Below are positions 36,019 to 45,079 of a DNA stretch of 64,000 nt, piece after piece. This DNA comes from Chryseobacterium ureilyticum (GTDB lineage: Bacteria > Bacteroidota > Bacteroidia > Flavobacteriales > Weeksellaceae). The stretch covers positions 558,001 through 622,000 of the forward strand of contig NZ_FTOL01000003.1 of NCBI RefSeq assembly GCF_900156735.1, written 5' to 3'. The notes below the pieces were generated by a model. The model was not told where the DNA came from, searched no databases, and saw only the letters and a program-made list of their open reading frames with translations. The stretch's first letter is position 1; each line of letters opens with the position of its first letter. A program made the position numbers and the translations under genes.

Positions 36019-37617
36019 TTAATTTAGGTTAATAACTTTAGGTGAATAAGGGATTAATAAATACCCTTTTGCTAATTCAATGAATTCATTTTCCTGCTGC
36101 TGAGCCCATTCTTCAGACTGTCCTCTTTCTTCTGCAATGATTCTTGCCACATTATGTGCGCTGTCTATCGCAGCTCTTGCGTCTAAGAATAATAGGCGAG
36201 CTCTTCTGGCAAGAACATCTTCAATAGTTTCTGCCATTTCATTTCTTACAGCCCATACCACTTCCGCTACAGTGAATGGATGGTCTGGGTGTATTTTCTG
36301 TGAAAATCGTGGATTGCTTTGTTGTAATGCTTTTATAGCAGGGATGTCGGACCCGTAGACATATAAATGATTCGTTCTGTCTACCTGTTCCGGTTTTATA
36401 TTTCCGTGTATAGAAAGATGTTCTGTTTTGGAAGTTGTATTGCCAAGTTTGTGAACCTGCATAGCTTTATCAATAGTGTCTTCAGCCATTTTTCGGTAAG
36501 TAGTCCACTTTCCGCCAATAATAGAAATCAAACCTGTATCAGAGGCGATCACTTTGTGGCTTCGGGAAACCTCTTTTGTGCTTTTACTTCCGTCTTTTGG
36601 AGCGGCAAGAGGACGAAGTCCGGCAAATACAGATTTTACATCTTCACGGGTTGGCTTTTTAGATAAATATTGTCTTGCAGTATTTAAAACAAAGCTGATT
36701 TCTTCTTCCAACGCACGAGGCTCAAAACTTTCGTCTTTTAAAAGTGTATCTGTTGTTCCTACTAATGCTCTGTCATGCCATGGCACTACGAATAAAACCC
36801 TTCCATCTGAAGTTTTCGGAATCATGATAGCATCATCACTTTTCAGGAATGATTTATCCAATACTAAGTGGATACCCTGGCTTGGAACCACCAGTTTACC
36901 ATGCTTAGGATTATTCATATTAAGAATATCATTCGTGAAAACACCAGTAGCATTGATAACAACTTTTGCGTAAAGCTGATATTGCTGTTTTGAAAACTGA
37001 TCTTCTGCAACCACTCCGATGATTTTGTCGTTGTCATCTTTCAAAAGGTTAACCACTTTCACGTAGTTAACAGCGCTTCCTCCTTTCTCAATAATTGTTT
37101 GAGTTAAATTGATTGCAAGTCGGGAATCATCAAACTGTCCGTCCTGATAAACAACACCACTTGCTAAGTGGTTTTGTTCAATAGTAGGTAGTTTTTCAAC
37201 AGTTTTTGATTTGCTAATATATTTTGTTTTACCCAAACTTAATTTTCCGGCAAGGAAATCGTAAACGGAAAGACCTATTTTGTAGTAGATTCCGCCCCAC
37301 CAAGTATAATTCGGAATAATGAAAGATTGGTTTTTTACAATATGAGCAGCATTTTTTGCTAATAATCCCCTCTCTTTTAAAGCTTCTTTCACTAATCCTA
37401 CATCTCCCTGCGCTAAATATCTTACTCCACCATGTACAAGCTTAGTACTTCTGCTGGAAGTTGCTTTCGCAAAGTCATGAGATTCAAGCAATAATGTTTT
37501 AAAACCTCTGCTTACTGCGTCTAATGCTGAACCTAAACCACTGGCTCCTCCTCCTATGACTATAAAGTCCCATTCTTTTACATTGGTTAATTTACTGAGT
37601 TCTTCGTTTCGTTTCAT
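36019..37617 (-). CDS. glpD: Glycerol-3-phosphate dehydrogenase, FAD-dependent
   Basis: 532 residues. It oxidises glycerol 3-phosphate to dihydroxyacetone phosphate and passes electrons to quinone at the inner membrane. The N-terminus carries the FAD dinucleotide fold [22 protein letters not shown], then [27 protein letters not shown] and the C-terminal DAO domain. Length is as expected. It is the first gene of the operon, right behind the promoter with TTTCGTTT repeats that overlap its start. Confidence 0.96.
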   Translation of the reverse strand: MKRNEELSKLTNVKEWDFIVIGGGASGLGSALDAVSRGFKTLLLESHDFAKATSSRSTKLVHGGVRYLAQGDVGLVKEALKERGLLAKNAAHIVKNQSFIIPNYTWWGGIYYKIGLSVYDFLAGKLSLGKTKYISKSKTVEKLPTIEQNHLASGVVYQDGQFDDSRLAINLTQTIIEKGGSAVNYVKVVNLLKDDNDKIIGVVAEDQFSKQQYQLYAKVVINATGVFTNDILNMNNPKHGKLVVPSQGIHLVLDKSFLKSDDAIMIPKTSDGRVLFVVPWHDRALVGTTDTLLKDESFEPRALEEEISFVLNTARQYLSKKPTREDVKSVFAGLRPLAAPKDGSKSTKEVSRSHKVIASDTGLISIIGGKWTTYRKMAEDTIDKAMQVHKLGNTTSKTEHLSIHGNIKPEQVDRTNHLYVYGSDIPAIKALQQSNPRFSQKIHPDHPFTVAEVVWAVRNEMAETIEDVLARRARLLFLDARAAIDSAHNVARIIAEERGQSEEWAQQQENEFIELAKGYLLIPYSPKVINLN

Positions 37618-37641
37618 AAATGTTTCGTTTATGTTTCGTTT
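37607..37641 (-). promoter_or_regulatory. Repeated TTTCGTTT boxes, likely GlpR operator
   Basis: TTTCGTTT occurs at 37607-37614, 37623-37630 and 37634-37641; the last two are 11 bases apart, one helical turn. They lie between the glpD -7 element and the first codons of glpD, where repressor binding would block transcription. A related box (GAAACGAA, 37722-37729) lies next to the glpR start. The ATGTTTCG core resembles the half-site of E. coli GlpR (ATGTTCG), which is the basis of this call. Confidence 0.55.
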
Positions 37642-37642
37642 T

Positions 37643-37671
37643 CAAATATATAAATTAAAAATGAAAGCAAA
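37643..37671 (-). promoter_or_regulatory. Promoter of the glp operon
   Basis: On the minus strand TTTG (37671-37668), 17 bases, TATATTTG (37650-37643), a good flavobacterial promoter. It lies 26 bases before the glpD start. Confidence 0.7.
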
Positions 37672-37733
37672 AAGAAAATAAATGAAATTTAAATGTTTGA
37701 AAAAAAAACGTTAATTTTGAGGAAACGAATAAA

Positions 37734-38495
37734 ATGGAAAAGCTAATTCCAAGGCATGATGAAATATTAAAAGAGCTTGATGAAAAAGGACATATTCTCG
37801 TTCAGGATTTGTGTGAAAAGCTGAATGTTTCTTCAGTTACAATTCGAAAGGATCTGAACTATCTCGAAAGTCTGGGGCTTCTTTTTAGAAATCATGGAGG
37901 CGCAAGTAAGCAGGTGAGATATGCTTATGAAAAAAATGTAGTAGAAAAAGAAAGTATTAATGTAGAAGCAAAACAATCAATTGCTAAAGCCGCTTTACCG
38001 CTGATTCAGGAAAATGACTGTATTATACTGGCGTCAGGAACTACAATGCATTATCTGGCAAGAATGTTGATGAATTTTGGTCCGCTTACAGTTCTTACAT
38101 CTTCTTTAAGAGTAGCAATAGAGCTTTGTAATAATCCTAATATTAATGTTATTCAATTGGGAGGAGAAGTAAGGAAAAGTTCTACTTCTATTGTAGGTTC
38201 TATATCTGAAGGAATACTTAAGCAATTTTCATGTAATAAGCTTTTCCTAGGTGTAGATGGTATTGATTTGGAATTTGGAATCAGTACATCCAATGCTTCC
38301 GAGGCACATCTGAATCAAGTTATGATGGAATGCGCCGATCAAACTGTGGTTGTTGCAGATTCTTCAAAATTAAACAAGAAAGGTTTCGGTAAAATTGCTT
38401 CTTTGGATCAGATAGATTATCTGATTACGGATAATGGTATTTCCATCGAAGATCAGATCGGATTAGAAGAAATTGGAGTTAATGTCATTAAATAG
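37734..38495 (+). CDS. glpR: DeoR-family repressor of glycerol genes
   Basis: 253 residues. An N-terminal winged helix (about 1-60) contains the DeoR motif ILVQDLCEKLNVSSVTIRKDLNYLESLGLLFRNHGG. The C-terminal sugar-phosphate sensor domain (about 75-250) has ASGTTMHYLARML and VADSSKLNKKGFGKIASL. It is divergent from the glp operon and shares the control region, so it most likely senses glycerol 3-phosphate and represses the operon and perhaps itself. The -7 element TAATTTTG (37712-37719) sits 14 bases before its start. Symbol from context and family. Confidence 0.85.
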   Translation: MEKLIPRHDEILKELDEKGHILVQDLCEKLNVSSVTIRKDLNYLESLGLLFRNHGGASKQVRYAYEKNVVEKESINVEAKQSIAKAALPLIQENDCIILASGTTMHYLARMLMNFGPLTVLTSSLRVAIELCNNPNINVIQLGGEVRKSSTSIVGSISEGILKQFSCNKLFLGVDGIDLEFGISTSNASEAHLNQVMMECADQTVVVADSSKLNKKGFGKIASLDQIDYLITDNGISIEDQIGLEEIGVNVIK

Positions 38496-38658
38496 TGATA
38501 AATACTGAAATCTGGTTAAGTTTTTGTTTTTCAAATACTTGTTTGTTTTAAAAATGTTTTAATTATTTTATCATCAATTGGTGATTTTTTTATTAAAAAA
38601 TTTGCTTGTTTGCTTTTTTTTTAATTATTTAGTAAAACTAAAACAAAAAAATATTACC

Positions 38659-38901
38659 ATGAAAAAATTATTCTTAGTAGCAACATTAATGGTTGCTGGT
38701 CTGATGAGTGCAAACACAATCGCTCCTGAAGTTGAAATTACAGAAGAAAATACACCTGCTGTAGAAGCAGTGGAAGCAGAATCGGCTTTTGCGTGTGTTT
38801 CTGCAACGCTTTCCTGTGGAATAGAAGGGGTAGCTTGTGGAGATACAACCGGAGATATTGTAGAAGTTGTTCTTATAGCTGATGCAATATTGTGTCCTTA
38901 A
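38659..38901 (+). CDS. Small secreted four-Cys peptide
   Basis: I place the start at 38659, 80 residues: MKKLFLVATLMVAGLMSANT is a signal peptide, while the longer reading runs into a T-rich leader. The middle is acidic (PEVEITEENTPAVEAVEAES). The end holds four cysteines (AFACVSATLSC, GVACGD, DAILCP) with spacing 7, 7 and 18. A terminator follows 27 bases downstream, and a GLPGLI protein gene starts 74 bases after the stop. No family recognised. It may be a small structural or signalling peptide; this is not shown. Confidence 0.6.
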   Translation: MKKLFLVATLMVAGLMSANTIAPEVEITEENTPAVEAVEAESAFACVSATLSCGIEGVACGDTTGDIVEVVLIADAILCP

Positions 38902-38927
38902 TTATTAATACGATAATCTATATTATG

Positions 38928-38952
38928 AAGAGGATGTTAAATCCTCTTTTTT
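38928..38952 (+). terminator. Terminator after the four-Cys peptide gene
   Basis: AAGAGGAT (38928-38935) pairs with ATCCTCTT (38941-38948) and a T run follows. Read-through could join the GLPGLI gene. Confidence 0.75.
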
Positions 38953-38974
38953 ATTAATTAAAACTGAAATTTTT

Positions 38975-39790
38975 ATGCAGAAACTTGGAATGGTGTTGTT
39001 GTGTTTTTTCCTTACCATTTATGTGAAAAGTCAGAAAGTAGTTAATTTGGATGTGGTGAAATCTCAATATGTTTATTTACTGACCAGTCAGAGAGATTCA
39101 TTGGATGTTGAGAACAGAGGACAGGAGTATTTTGTTTTGCAAATAGGAAAGGAGAAATCGCAGTTTATGAGTTTGAATTCTTACAAGAGAGATTCCATAA
39201 CAGCTGCTCTTATTGCTAATAAGTCTTCTATTTCTAATTTGAATTTAGGAAATATTCCAAAAACTGATTTTTCATTTAGGATCGTTAAAGACCGCGGACA
39301 GAATAGAATTGATTTCTATGATAAAATAATCAGGGCTGATTTTTCGTATGAAGAAAATCCTGGGTTCAAATGGGTAATTGCTGATGAGAAAAAGAAAATA
39401 GGTGATCTCAAATGTCAGGCTGCACATCTGGATTATGCAGGACGTCATTATAAAGCTTGGTTTACAAATGATATTCCGGTTTCGGACGGACCGTATAAAT
39501 TTTATGGGCTTCCGGGGCTGATCGTGGAAATGGAGGATAGCAAAAATCATTACAAATTTGAATTGTTGAGCTATAAAAATCTTGCCGATGAAAAACCTTT
39601 GTGGATTTCGGAGGGTAAACTTAGTGGGAAAAAAGTATCTAAAGCTGATTTTTACAGAGCATTAAAAAACAGCCAGGAGAATATTATTCAGGAAATCTCG
39701 AAAAGTGGATTCAGTCTTAATCCTAATGCAGAAAGTCAGGTGAGGGAAAAGCTTAAGAAGCGTAATAATCCTATAGAATTGGTTCCATAA
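38975..39790 (+). CDS. GLPGLI family secreted protein
   Basis: 271 residues with a signal peptide (MQKLGMVLLCFFLTIYVKSQ). The signature region is YKFYGLPGLIVEMEDSKNHY, with an AWFTNDIPVSDGPYKF stretch before it. It matches the other member at 22667-23494 in length, in that signature, and in the closing NNPIE. No function is established. It follows the four-Cys peptide. Confidence 0.8.
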   Translation: MQKLGMVLLCFFLTIYVKSQKVVNLDVVKSQYVYLLTSQRDSLDVENRGQEYFVLQIGKEKSQFMSLNSYKRDSITAALIANKSSISNLNLGNIPKTDFSFRIVKDRGQNRIDFYDKIIRADFSYEENPGFKWVIADEKKKIGDLKCQAAHLDYAGRHYKAWFTNDIPVSDGPYKFYGLPGLIVEMEDSKNHYKFELLSYKNLADEKPLWISEGKLSGKKVSKADFYRALKNSQENIIQEISKSGFSLNPNAESQVREKLKKRNNPIELVP

Positions 39791-39813
39791 CTTAATATGG
39801 ATTATTAATAGTT

Positions 39814-39850
39814 AAAAGCCTATGAGTGATCATGAGGCTTTTGTTTTTTT
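39814..39850 (+). terminator. Terminator after the second GLPGLI gene
   Basis: AAAAGCCT and AGGCTTTT (with adjacent ATGA/TCAT pairing and one bulge) form a hairpin followed by GTTTTTTT. Confidence 0.75.
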
Positions 39851-40127
39851 AGAACCGCTATGTTTTTCAGTTATATTTTTATAGTAGGAACAAAAAAATA
39901 TTTAATAGTTGGTCTGTATACTGATATTTTGACAACAGAAACGGCGAAATGTTTCATTATCGTATAGTTATGGCATTTATTTTGCTTCTTGCAGTAGGCT
40001 CTGAATTATTAAAATTAATGATTGGAGAAAAAAGTGCAATTTTTATGATTGATTCATTTTGGTAAAACCCATTTTCTTTCTGAAAATTATCTAAATGATT
40101 AAAAATCAAAATATTTTAGTTGAAATA

Positions 40128-40158
40128 TTTGTCAGTTACAAAAATATTCATAAATTTG
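40128..40158 (+). promoter_or_regulatory. Promoter of the rplC operon
   Basis: TTTG (40128-40131), 19 bases, TAAATTTG (40151-40158). It has the same form and spacing as the rpsL promoter. It starts the second half of the split ribosomal cluster. Confidence 0.8.
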
Positions 40159-40185
40159 CACACTCATTTTAGGAGCGTAGTGTGC
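40158..40185 (+). promoter_or_regulatory. Leader hairpin in the rplC mRNA 5' end
   Basis: GCACACT (40158-40164) pairs perfectly with AGTGTGC (40179-40185) around a 14-base loop. The hairpin starts at or just before the transcription start, in a leader of about 100 bases. A ribosomal-protein autoregulation site is possible. Confidence 0.45.
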
Positions 40186-40264
40186 CTATATCAAAAGTAG
40201 AAATCACTTCAGACTTCCGAAAAATGGAAAAAAATAAAGGATAAATTTTATTATAATATAAACA

Positions 40265-40891
40265 ATGTCAGGTATTATTGGTAAAAAAATCGGTATGACA
40301 TCTTTGTTTAACGAAGAAGGAAAAAACATTCCTTGTACAGTTATTCAAGCAGGTCCATGCTCGGTTTTACAGGTCAGAACCTTAGAAAAAGACGGTTATA
40401 AAGCTGTTCAATTAGGTTTCGATGACAAGAGTGAGAAGAACGTTGGTAAAGCGTTAGCTGGTCATTTTAAAAAGGCTGGTTCTGCTCCTAAAGCTAAATT
40501 AGTTGAATTCTACAGAGAATTCGTTGATGAAGTAAAAGTAGGAGAAGAAGTAAAAGTTGATTTATTCGCTGAAGGTGAATATGTTGACGTAACAGGAACT
40601 TCAAAAGGTAAAGGCTTCCAGGGTGTTGTTAAAAGACACGGATTTGGAGGTGTAATGCAGGCAACTCATGGTCAGCACAACAGACTTAGAGCTCCAGGTT
40701 CTATCGGTGCTGGTTCAGACCCTTCAAGAGTATTCAAAGGGATGAGAATGGCTGGAAGAATGGGAGGTAAGCAGGTAACTGTTCAAAACCTTCAAGTGTT
40801 AAAAGTTGATCAAGAACAAAATCTTTTAGTAGTAAAAGGTGCTGTTCCGGGAGCTAAAAATTCTTATGTAATTATCAGAAAATGGAACTAG
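40265..40891 (+). CDS. rplC: 50S ribosomal protein L3
   Basis: 208 residues. L3 contacts the 23S rRNA near the peptidyl transferase centre. [15 protein letters not shown] at the start and [19 protein letters not shown] are diagnostic. First gene of a 28-gene run; its reading frame overlaps rplD by 10 bases. Elsewhere rpsJ comes directly before it; here it does not. Confidence 0.98.
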   Translation: MSGIIGKKIGMTSLFNEEGKNIPCTVIQAGPCSVLQVRTLEKDGYKAVQLGFDDKSEKNVGKALAGHFKKAGSAPKAKLVEFYREFVDEVKVGEEVKVDLFAEGEYVDVTGTSKGKGFQGVVKRHGFGGVMQATHGQHNRLRAPGSIGAGSDPSRVFKGMRMAGRMGGKQVTVQNLQVLKVDQEQNLLVVKGAVPGAKNSYVIIRKWN

Positions 40892-41511
40892 TAGTATTAA
40901 ATACATCAGGAAAAGAGACCGGAAGAAAAGTAACTCTAGACGAAACAGTATTCGGAATTGAGCCAAATCAGCACGCGGTTTACTTAGAAGTTAAACAGTA
41001 TCTTGCTGCTCAAAGACAAGGTACTCATAAAGCAAAAGAAAGAAGCGAAATTACTGCTTCTACTAAAAAGCTTAAGAAGCAAAAAGGATCAGGATCTGCT
41101 AGATATGGTGATATCAAATCTCCAACTTTCAGAGGTGGAGGTAGAGTATTCGGACCAAAACCAAGAGACTACAGATTCAAATTGAACAAAGCTCTTAAGA
41201 GATTAGCTAAAAAATCTGTTTTATCTCAAAAAATGAGAGACAACAGCATTAAAGTTTTAGAAGATATGAGCTTTGACGCTCCTAAGACTAAAGATTTCAT
41301 CAATGTATTAAACGCATTGGAACTTAACGGTAAAAAATCTTTATTCGTTCTTCCTGAAGCTAACAAGAATGTGTATTTATCTTCAAGAAACTTGCCTAAA
41401 GCTAAAGTAATGAACTTCAACGAAATTAGTTCTTACGATTTAGTGAACGCTGGTGAGATTATTTTCTTCGAAGGTGCAGTTGAAAAATTCCAGGAAAATT
41501 TAAAGAAATAA
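40882..41511 (+). CDS. rplD: 50S ribosomal protein L4
   Basis: 209 residues. L4 has a long loop lining the exit tunnel; the loop is seen in [32 protein letters not shown]. In E. coli L4 also represses its own S10 operon through the mRNA leader, of interest since this operon has its own leader hairpin here. Overlaps rplC by 10 bases and ends 3 bases before rplW. Confidence 0.98.
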   Translation: MELVVLNTSGKETGRKVTLDETVFGIEPNQHAVYLEVKQYLAAQRQGTHKAKERSEITASTKKLKKQKGSGSARYGDIKSPTFRGGGRVFGPKPRDYRFKLNKALKRLAKKSVLSQKMRDNSIKVLEDMSFDAPKTKDFINVLNALELNGKKSLFVLPEANKNVYLSSRNLPKAKVMNFNEISSYDLVNAGEIIFFEGAVEKFQENLKK

Positions 41512-41514
41512 GTC

Positions 41515-41805
41515 ATGTCAGTTATTATTAAACCAGTTATTTCAGAAAAGGCTAACTACCTTACAGATTTAAGAGGTACTTATTCTTTCTTAGTTAACCC
41601 TAAGGCGAATAAGATCGAGATCAAAAAGGCTGTTGAAGCAGCTTACGGTGTAAAAGTAGCAGACGTTAACACAATGATTTATGCTCCGAAGGTTTCTTCA
41701 AAATACACTAAAAAAGGTCTTCAAGTAGGAAAGACAAACAAATTGAAAAAAGCGGTAATCAAACTTGCTGAAGGTGAGGTTATCGATATTTTTGCTGTAA
41801 ATTAA
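41515..41805 (+). CDS. rplW: 50S ribosomal protein L23
   Basis: 96 residues, normal. L23 sits at the tunnel exit and docks SRP and trigger factor. VIIKPVISEKANYLTDLRGTYSFLVN and IKKAVEAAYGVKVADVNTM are diagnostic. Lies between rplD and rplB. Confidence 0.97.
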   Translation: MSVIIKPVISEKANYLTDLRGTYSFLVNPKANKIEIKKAVEAAYGVKVADVNTMIYAPKVSSKYTKKGLQVGKTNKLKKAVIKLAEGEVIDIFAVN

Positions 41806-41827
41806 TTATTAATTATAAATAATAGTA

Positions 41828-42649
41828 ATGTCTGTTAGAAAATTAAAACCTATCACCCCGGGACAGAGATTCAGAATTGTAAACAATTTTGAGGAAATTA
41901 CTACCAACAAACCAGAGAAATCTCTAACAGTTGGTATTAAAAAGTCAGGTGGACGTAACCAAACAGGTAAAATGACCATGCGTTACACCGGAGGTGGACA
42001 CAAAAAGAAATACAGAATTATTGACTTCAAAAGAAACAAAGCAAACGTTGAAGCAACTGTAAAATCTGTAGAATACGATCCAAACAGAACTGCATTTATC
42101 GCTTTATTAGAGTACGCAGACGGAGAGAAGAGATATATCATCGCTCCAAACGGTATCAAAGTTGATCAGAAAGTAGTTTCAGGTGAAAGCGTTGAACCAA
42201 ATGTAGGTAACGCAATGAAGTTGAAAAACATTCCTTTAGGTACTGTTATTTCTTGTGTTGAAATGAAGCCTGGTCAAGGTGCAATTTTAGCAAGAAGTGC
42301 TGGTTCTTCAGCTCAATTAACTTCTAGAGATGGTAAATATGCAATCATCAAATTACCTTCAGGAGAATCAAGAATGATCCTTACTGAATGTATGGCAATG
42401 ATTGGATCAGTTTCCAACTCAGATCACCAATTAACTGTATCAGGTAAGGCTGGTAGAAGCAGATGGTTAGGTAGAAGACCAAGAACAAGAGCGGTTGTAA
42501 TGAACCCAGTTGATCACCCAATGGGAGGTGGTGAAGGACGTTCTTCAGGAGGTCACCCAAGATCTAGAAACGGTATGCCGTCTAAAGGTTACAAAACTAG
42601 AAAGAAAAACAAAGTGTCTAACCGTTACATCGTATCTAAAAGAAAATAA
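41828..42649 (+). CDS. rplB: 50S ribosomal protein L2
   Basis: 273 residues. L2 is needed for subunit joining and peptidyl transfer. [19 protein letters not shown], and the C-terminal [20 protein letters not shown] with the conserved His of HPMGGGEG, are diagnostic. Ends 2 bases before rpsS. Confidence 0.98.
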   Translation: MSVRKLKPITPGQRFRIVNNFEEITTNKPEKSLTVGIKKSGGRNQTGKMTMRYTGGGHKKKYRIIDFKRNKANVEATVKSVEYDPNRTAFIALLEYADGEKRYIIAPNGIKVDQKVVSGESVEPNVGNAMKLKNIPLGTVISCVEMKPGQGAILARSAGSSAQLTSRDGKYAIIKLPSGESRMILTECMAMIGSVSNSDHQLTVSGKAGRSRWLGRRPRTRAVVMNPVDHPMGGGEGRSSGGHPRSRNGMPSKGYKTRKKNKVSNRYIVSKRK

Positions 42650-42651
42650 TT

Positions 42652-42930
42652 ATGGCAAGATCACTTAAGAAAGGACCGTTCATTCATCATACTTTAGATA
42701 AGAAGGTTCAGGCAAATATAGAGTCTGGTAAGAAGACAGTTATCAAAACTTGGTCTAGAGCATCTATGATCTCTCCGGACTTCGTAGGACAAACTATTGC
42801 TGTACACAACGGGAAATCTTTTATCCCAGTTTACGTTACAGAAAACATGGTTGGTCACAAGTTAGGCGAATTTTCTCCAACAAGATCTTTCAGAGGTCAT
42901 GGTGGTAACAAAAACAAAGGAAGCAGATAA
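42652..42930 (+). CDS. rpsS: 30S ribosomal protein S19
   Basis: 92 residues. S19 is a head protein that contacts S13 and the A-site. [19 protein letters not shown] and [16 protein letters not shown] are diagnostic. 2 bases to rplV. Confidence 0.98.
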   Translation: MARSLKKGPFIHHTLDKKVQANIESGKKTVIKTWSRASMISPDFVGQTIAVHNGKSFIPVYVTENMVGHKLGEFSPTRSFRGHGGNKNKGSR

Positions 42931-42932
42931 TC

Positions 42933-43331
42933 ATGGGATCAAGAAAACAAGATAGTTCAATCGCAAGAAAAGAAGCTAACAAAGACGTTGTAAAAGCTTC
43001 ATTAAATAATTGCCCGTCTTCTCCAAGAAAAATGAGATTAGTTGCTGATATCATTAGAGGAGAGCAGGTAGACAAAGCACTTTACATCCTTAAATATTCT
43101 AAGAAAGAGGCTTCTAACAAGTTAGAGAAATTACTTCTTTCAGCTATTGCTAACTGGCAAGTGAAAAACGAAGGAGCTGACATCGAGGAAGCAAACCTTA
43201 TCGTTAAAGAAATATTCGTGGATAGTGCAAGACAATTGAAGAGACTAAGACCAGCTCCACAAGGTAGAGGGTATAGAATCAGAAAGAGATCTAACCACGT
43301 TACATTAATCTTAGGTAATAAAGAAAATTAA
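42933..43331 (+). CDS. rplV: 50S ribosomal protein L22
   Basis: 132 residues. L22 lines the exit tunnel; its loop is where macrolide resistance changes arise in other bacteria. [21 protein letters not shown] and [22 protein letters not shown] are typical. A N-terminal 20-residue extension is present. 7 bases to rpsC. Confidence 0.97.
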   Translation: MGSRKQDSSIARKEANKDVVKASLNNCPSSPRKMRLVADIIRGEQVDKALYILKYSKKEASNKLEKLLLSAIANWQVKNEGADIEEANLIVKEIFVDSARQLKRLRPAPQGRGYRIRKRSNHVTLILGNKEN

Positions 43332-43338
43332 TCAAGGT

Positions 43339-44088
43339 ATGGGACAGAAGACAAATCCAATTGGTAATAGATTAGGTATCATCAGAGGATGGGATTCTAA
43401 CTGGTTTGGTGGAAACGATTATGGAGACAGAATCGCTGAAGACTACAAAATCAGAAGATACCTTGAGGCTAGATTATCTAAAGGTGGTATTTCAAAAATC
43501 TATATTGAAAGAACACTTAAATTAGTAACAGTAACAATCACTACTGCTAGACCGGGACTTATCATCGGTAAAGGAGGTCAGGAAGTTGATAAATTGAAAG
43601 AAGAATTGAAGAAACTTACAGGTAAGGATATTCAAATCAACATTTTCGAAATCAAAAGACCTGAATTAGATGCTGTACTAGTTGCTGATAGTATTTCTAA
43701 GCAAATTGAAAACAGAATTTCTTACAGAAGAGCTGTTAAAATGGCAATGGCAAGTACTATGAGAATGGGTGCTGAAGGTATCAAAGTTCAAATCTCAGGT
43801 AGATTAAACGGAGCTGAAATGGCAAGATCAGAATCTTTCAAAGAAGGAAGAATTCCATTGTCAACTTTCAGAGCTGATATCGATTACCACTGGGCAGAAG
43901 CTCACACTACTTACGGTAGACTAGGTGTAAAAGTTTGGATCATGAAAGGTGAAGTTTACGGTAAAAGAGAACTTTCTCCACTAGTGGGACAACAGAAAAA
44001 AGGAGGTCAGTCAGACAGAGGAAACAGAGGAGGAGACAGAGACAACAGAAGACCTAGAAAAAACAACAACAATAACAATAATAATTAA
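43339..44088 (+). CDS. rpsC: 30S ribosomal protein S3
   Basis: 249 residues. S3 forms the mRNA entry site. [14 protein letters not shown], the KH motif [18 protein letters not shown] and [12 protein letters not shown] are diagnostic. Compared with the common length it has an extra tail of about 30 residues ending in a run of eight Asn coded by AAC/AAT repeats, preceded by Arg/Gly/Asp. The tail is probably disordered. A 98-base gap separates it from rplP. Confidence 0.97.
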   Translation: MGQKTNPIGNRLGIIRGWDSNWFGGNDYGDRIAEDYKIRRYLEARLSKGGISKIYIERTLKLVTVTITTARPGLIIGKGGQEVDKLKEELKKLTGKDIQINIFEIKRPELDAVLVADSISKQIENRISYRRAVKMAMASTMRMGAEGIKVQISGRLNGAEMARSESFKEGRIPLSTFRADIDYHWAEAHTTYGRLGVKVWIMKGEVYGKRELSPLVGQQKKGGQSDRGNRGGDRDNRRPRKNNNNNNNN

Positions 44089-44090
44089 AA

Positions 44091-44180
44091 TTTTAGATTA
44101 GAAATTTTGAATTTTAAATTACCGTTACTTTTTTAAAATTAAAAAAAATCTAAAATCTAAAATCTAAAATCTAAAATTTA
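44091..44180 (+). repeat. Heptad AAATCTA repeats between rpsC and rplP
   Basis: Four perfect tandem AAATCTA units (44146-44173) and a fifth AAATTTA unit (44174-44180). TTTTAGATT at 44091-44099 is complementary to AATCTAAAA, so several hairpin registers can form. The gap is the second largest in the operon after 46635-46781. Confidence 0.75.
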
Positions 44181-44186
44181 GAGATT

Positions 44187-44612
44187 ATGTTACAACCAAA
44201 AAGAACCAAATTCCGTAGAGTTCACAAGATGAAGATGAAGGGGAATGCCCAAAGAGGTAGTCAACTTGCATACGGAACTTTTGGGATCAAAGCAACTGAA
44301 GGTGCTTGGATCACTGCAAGACAAATTGAAGCTGCTCGTATTGCTGCGACAAGATATATGAAGAGAGAAGGTCAACTATGGATCAAAATCTTCCCAGATA
44401 AGCCAATTACTAAGAAACCAGCGGAAGTACGTATGGGTAAAGGTAAAGGTGCTGTTGAATACTGGGTAGCTGTAGTAAAACCAGGTAAAATTATGTTCGA
44501 AGTAGGTGGAGTTCCTTACGAAGTTGCGAAAGAAGCTCTTAGACTTGCTGCACAAAAATTACCAGTAGTTACTAAATTCATCGTTGCTAACGATTTTGTT
44601 AAACCTTTATAA
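44187..44612 (+). CDS. rplP: 50S ribosomal protein L16
   Basis: 141 residues. L16 lies near the A- and P-site tRNAs of the 50[65 protein letters not shown] are diagnostic. 12 bases to rpmC. Confidence 0.98.
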   Translation: MLQPKRTKFRRVHKMKMKGNAQRGSQLAYGTFGIKATEGAWITARQIEAARIAATRYMKREGQLWIKIFPDKPITKKPAEVRMGKGKGAVEYWVAVVKPGKIMFEVGGVPYEVAKEALRLAAQKLPVVTKFIVANDFVKPL

Positions 44613-44624
44613 TCTTTGAGTACA

Positions 44625-44810
44625 ATGAAAAATGCTGATATTAAAAATTTAAGCGCGGGTGATATTCAAGCTCAATTAACTGAAGCAAAAGCTCAATATT
44701 CTAAATTGAAATTGGCTCATGCAATCAGCCCAATTGAAAACCCGATTCAAATCAAAGATTTGAGAAGAACAATCGCTAGACTAAATACTGAGTTAACTAA
44801 CAAACAATAA
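44625..44810 (+). CDS. rpmC: 50S ribosomal protein L29
   Basis: 61 residues from the ATG at 44625, since MKNADIKNLS is the usual L29 start; a TTG nine bases earlier is not needed. L29 is at the tunnel exit near L23. IENPIQIKDLRRTIARLNTEL is diagnostic. 12 bases to rpsQ. Confidence 0.95.
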   Translation: MKNADIKNLSAGDIQAQLTEAKAQYSKLKLAHAISPIENPIQIKDLRRTIARLNTELTNKQ

Positions 44811-44822
44811 TTTCATTTTACA

Positions 44823-45077
44823 ATGGATAGAAATTTAAGAAAAGAAAGAATCGGAGTGGTTTCCAGCAATAAAATGGAAAAAACTATTGTTGTTAGCGAA
44901 ACTACAAGAGTAAAGCACCCGATGTACGGTAAATTCGTTTTGAAAACGAAAAAATATACTGCACACGACGAGAACAACGAATGCACAGAAGGTGATACAG
45001 TTCTTATCCAAGAAACTAGACCTATGAGCAAGAGCAAGAGATGGAGATTAGTAAGAATCATTGAAAAAGCTAAGTAA
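44823..45077 (+). CDS. rpsQ: 30S ribosomal protein S17
   Basis: 84 residues, normal. S17 is an early-assembly 30S protein with an OB fold. [19 protein letters not shown] and [21 protein letters not shown] are typical. 2 bases to rplN. Confidence 0.97.
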   Translation: MDRNLRKERIGVVSSNKMEKTIVVSETTRVKHPMYGKFVLKTKKYTAHDENNECTEGDTVLIQETRPMSKSKRWRLVRIIEKAK

Positions 45078-45079
45078 TA

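Larger units (their letters stand above)
39791..40264. other. Control region before rplC
   Basis: This 474-base gap holds the GLPGLI terminator (39814-39850), a possible 38-codon reading frame (39949-40065; MFHYRIVMAFILLLAVG..., one hydrophobic span, no clear gene evidence), and then the rplC promoter and leader hairpin (40128-40185). The rest is AT-rich with nothing recognised. Confidence 0.55.

Noticed and set aside
39949..40065. 38-codon frame with one hydrophobic span before rplC
   Set aside because: No promoter of its own, no clear family, and in an AT-rich control region; kept only as a note in the region entry.
40224..40244. Six-codon frame (MEKNKG) in the rplC leader
   Set aside because: Too short and ends 20 bases before rplC; could be a leader peptide, but nothing supports translation.
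22544..40264. The inserted segment as a mobile element
   Set aside because: No integrase, transposase, tRNA target or flanking direct repeats were seen; the gene content is ordinary chromosomal, so rearrangement is more likely.
44146..44180. Heptad repeats as a CRISPR-like array
   Set aside because: Units are 7 bases without spacers and no cas genes are present.
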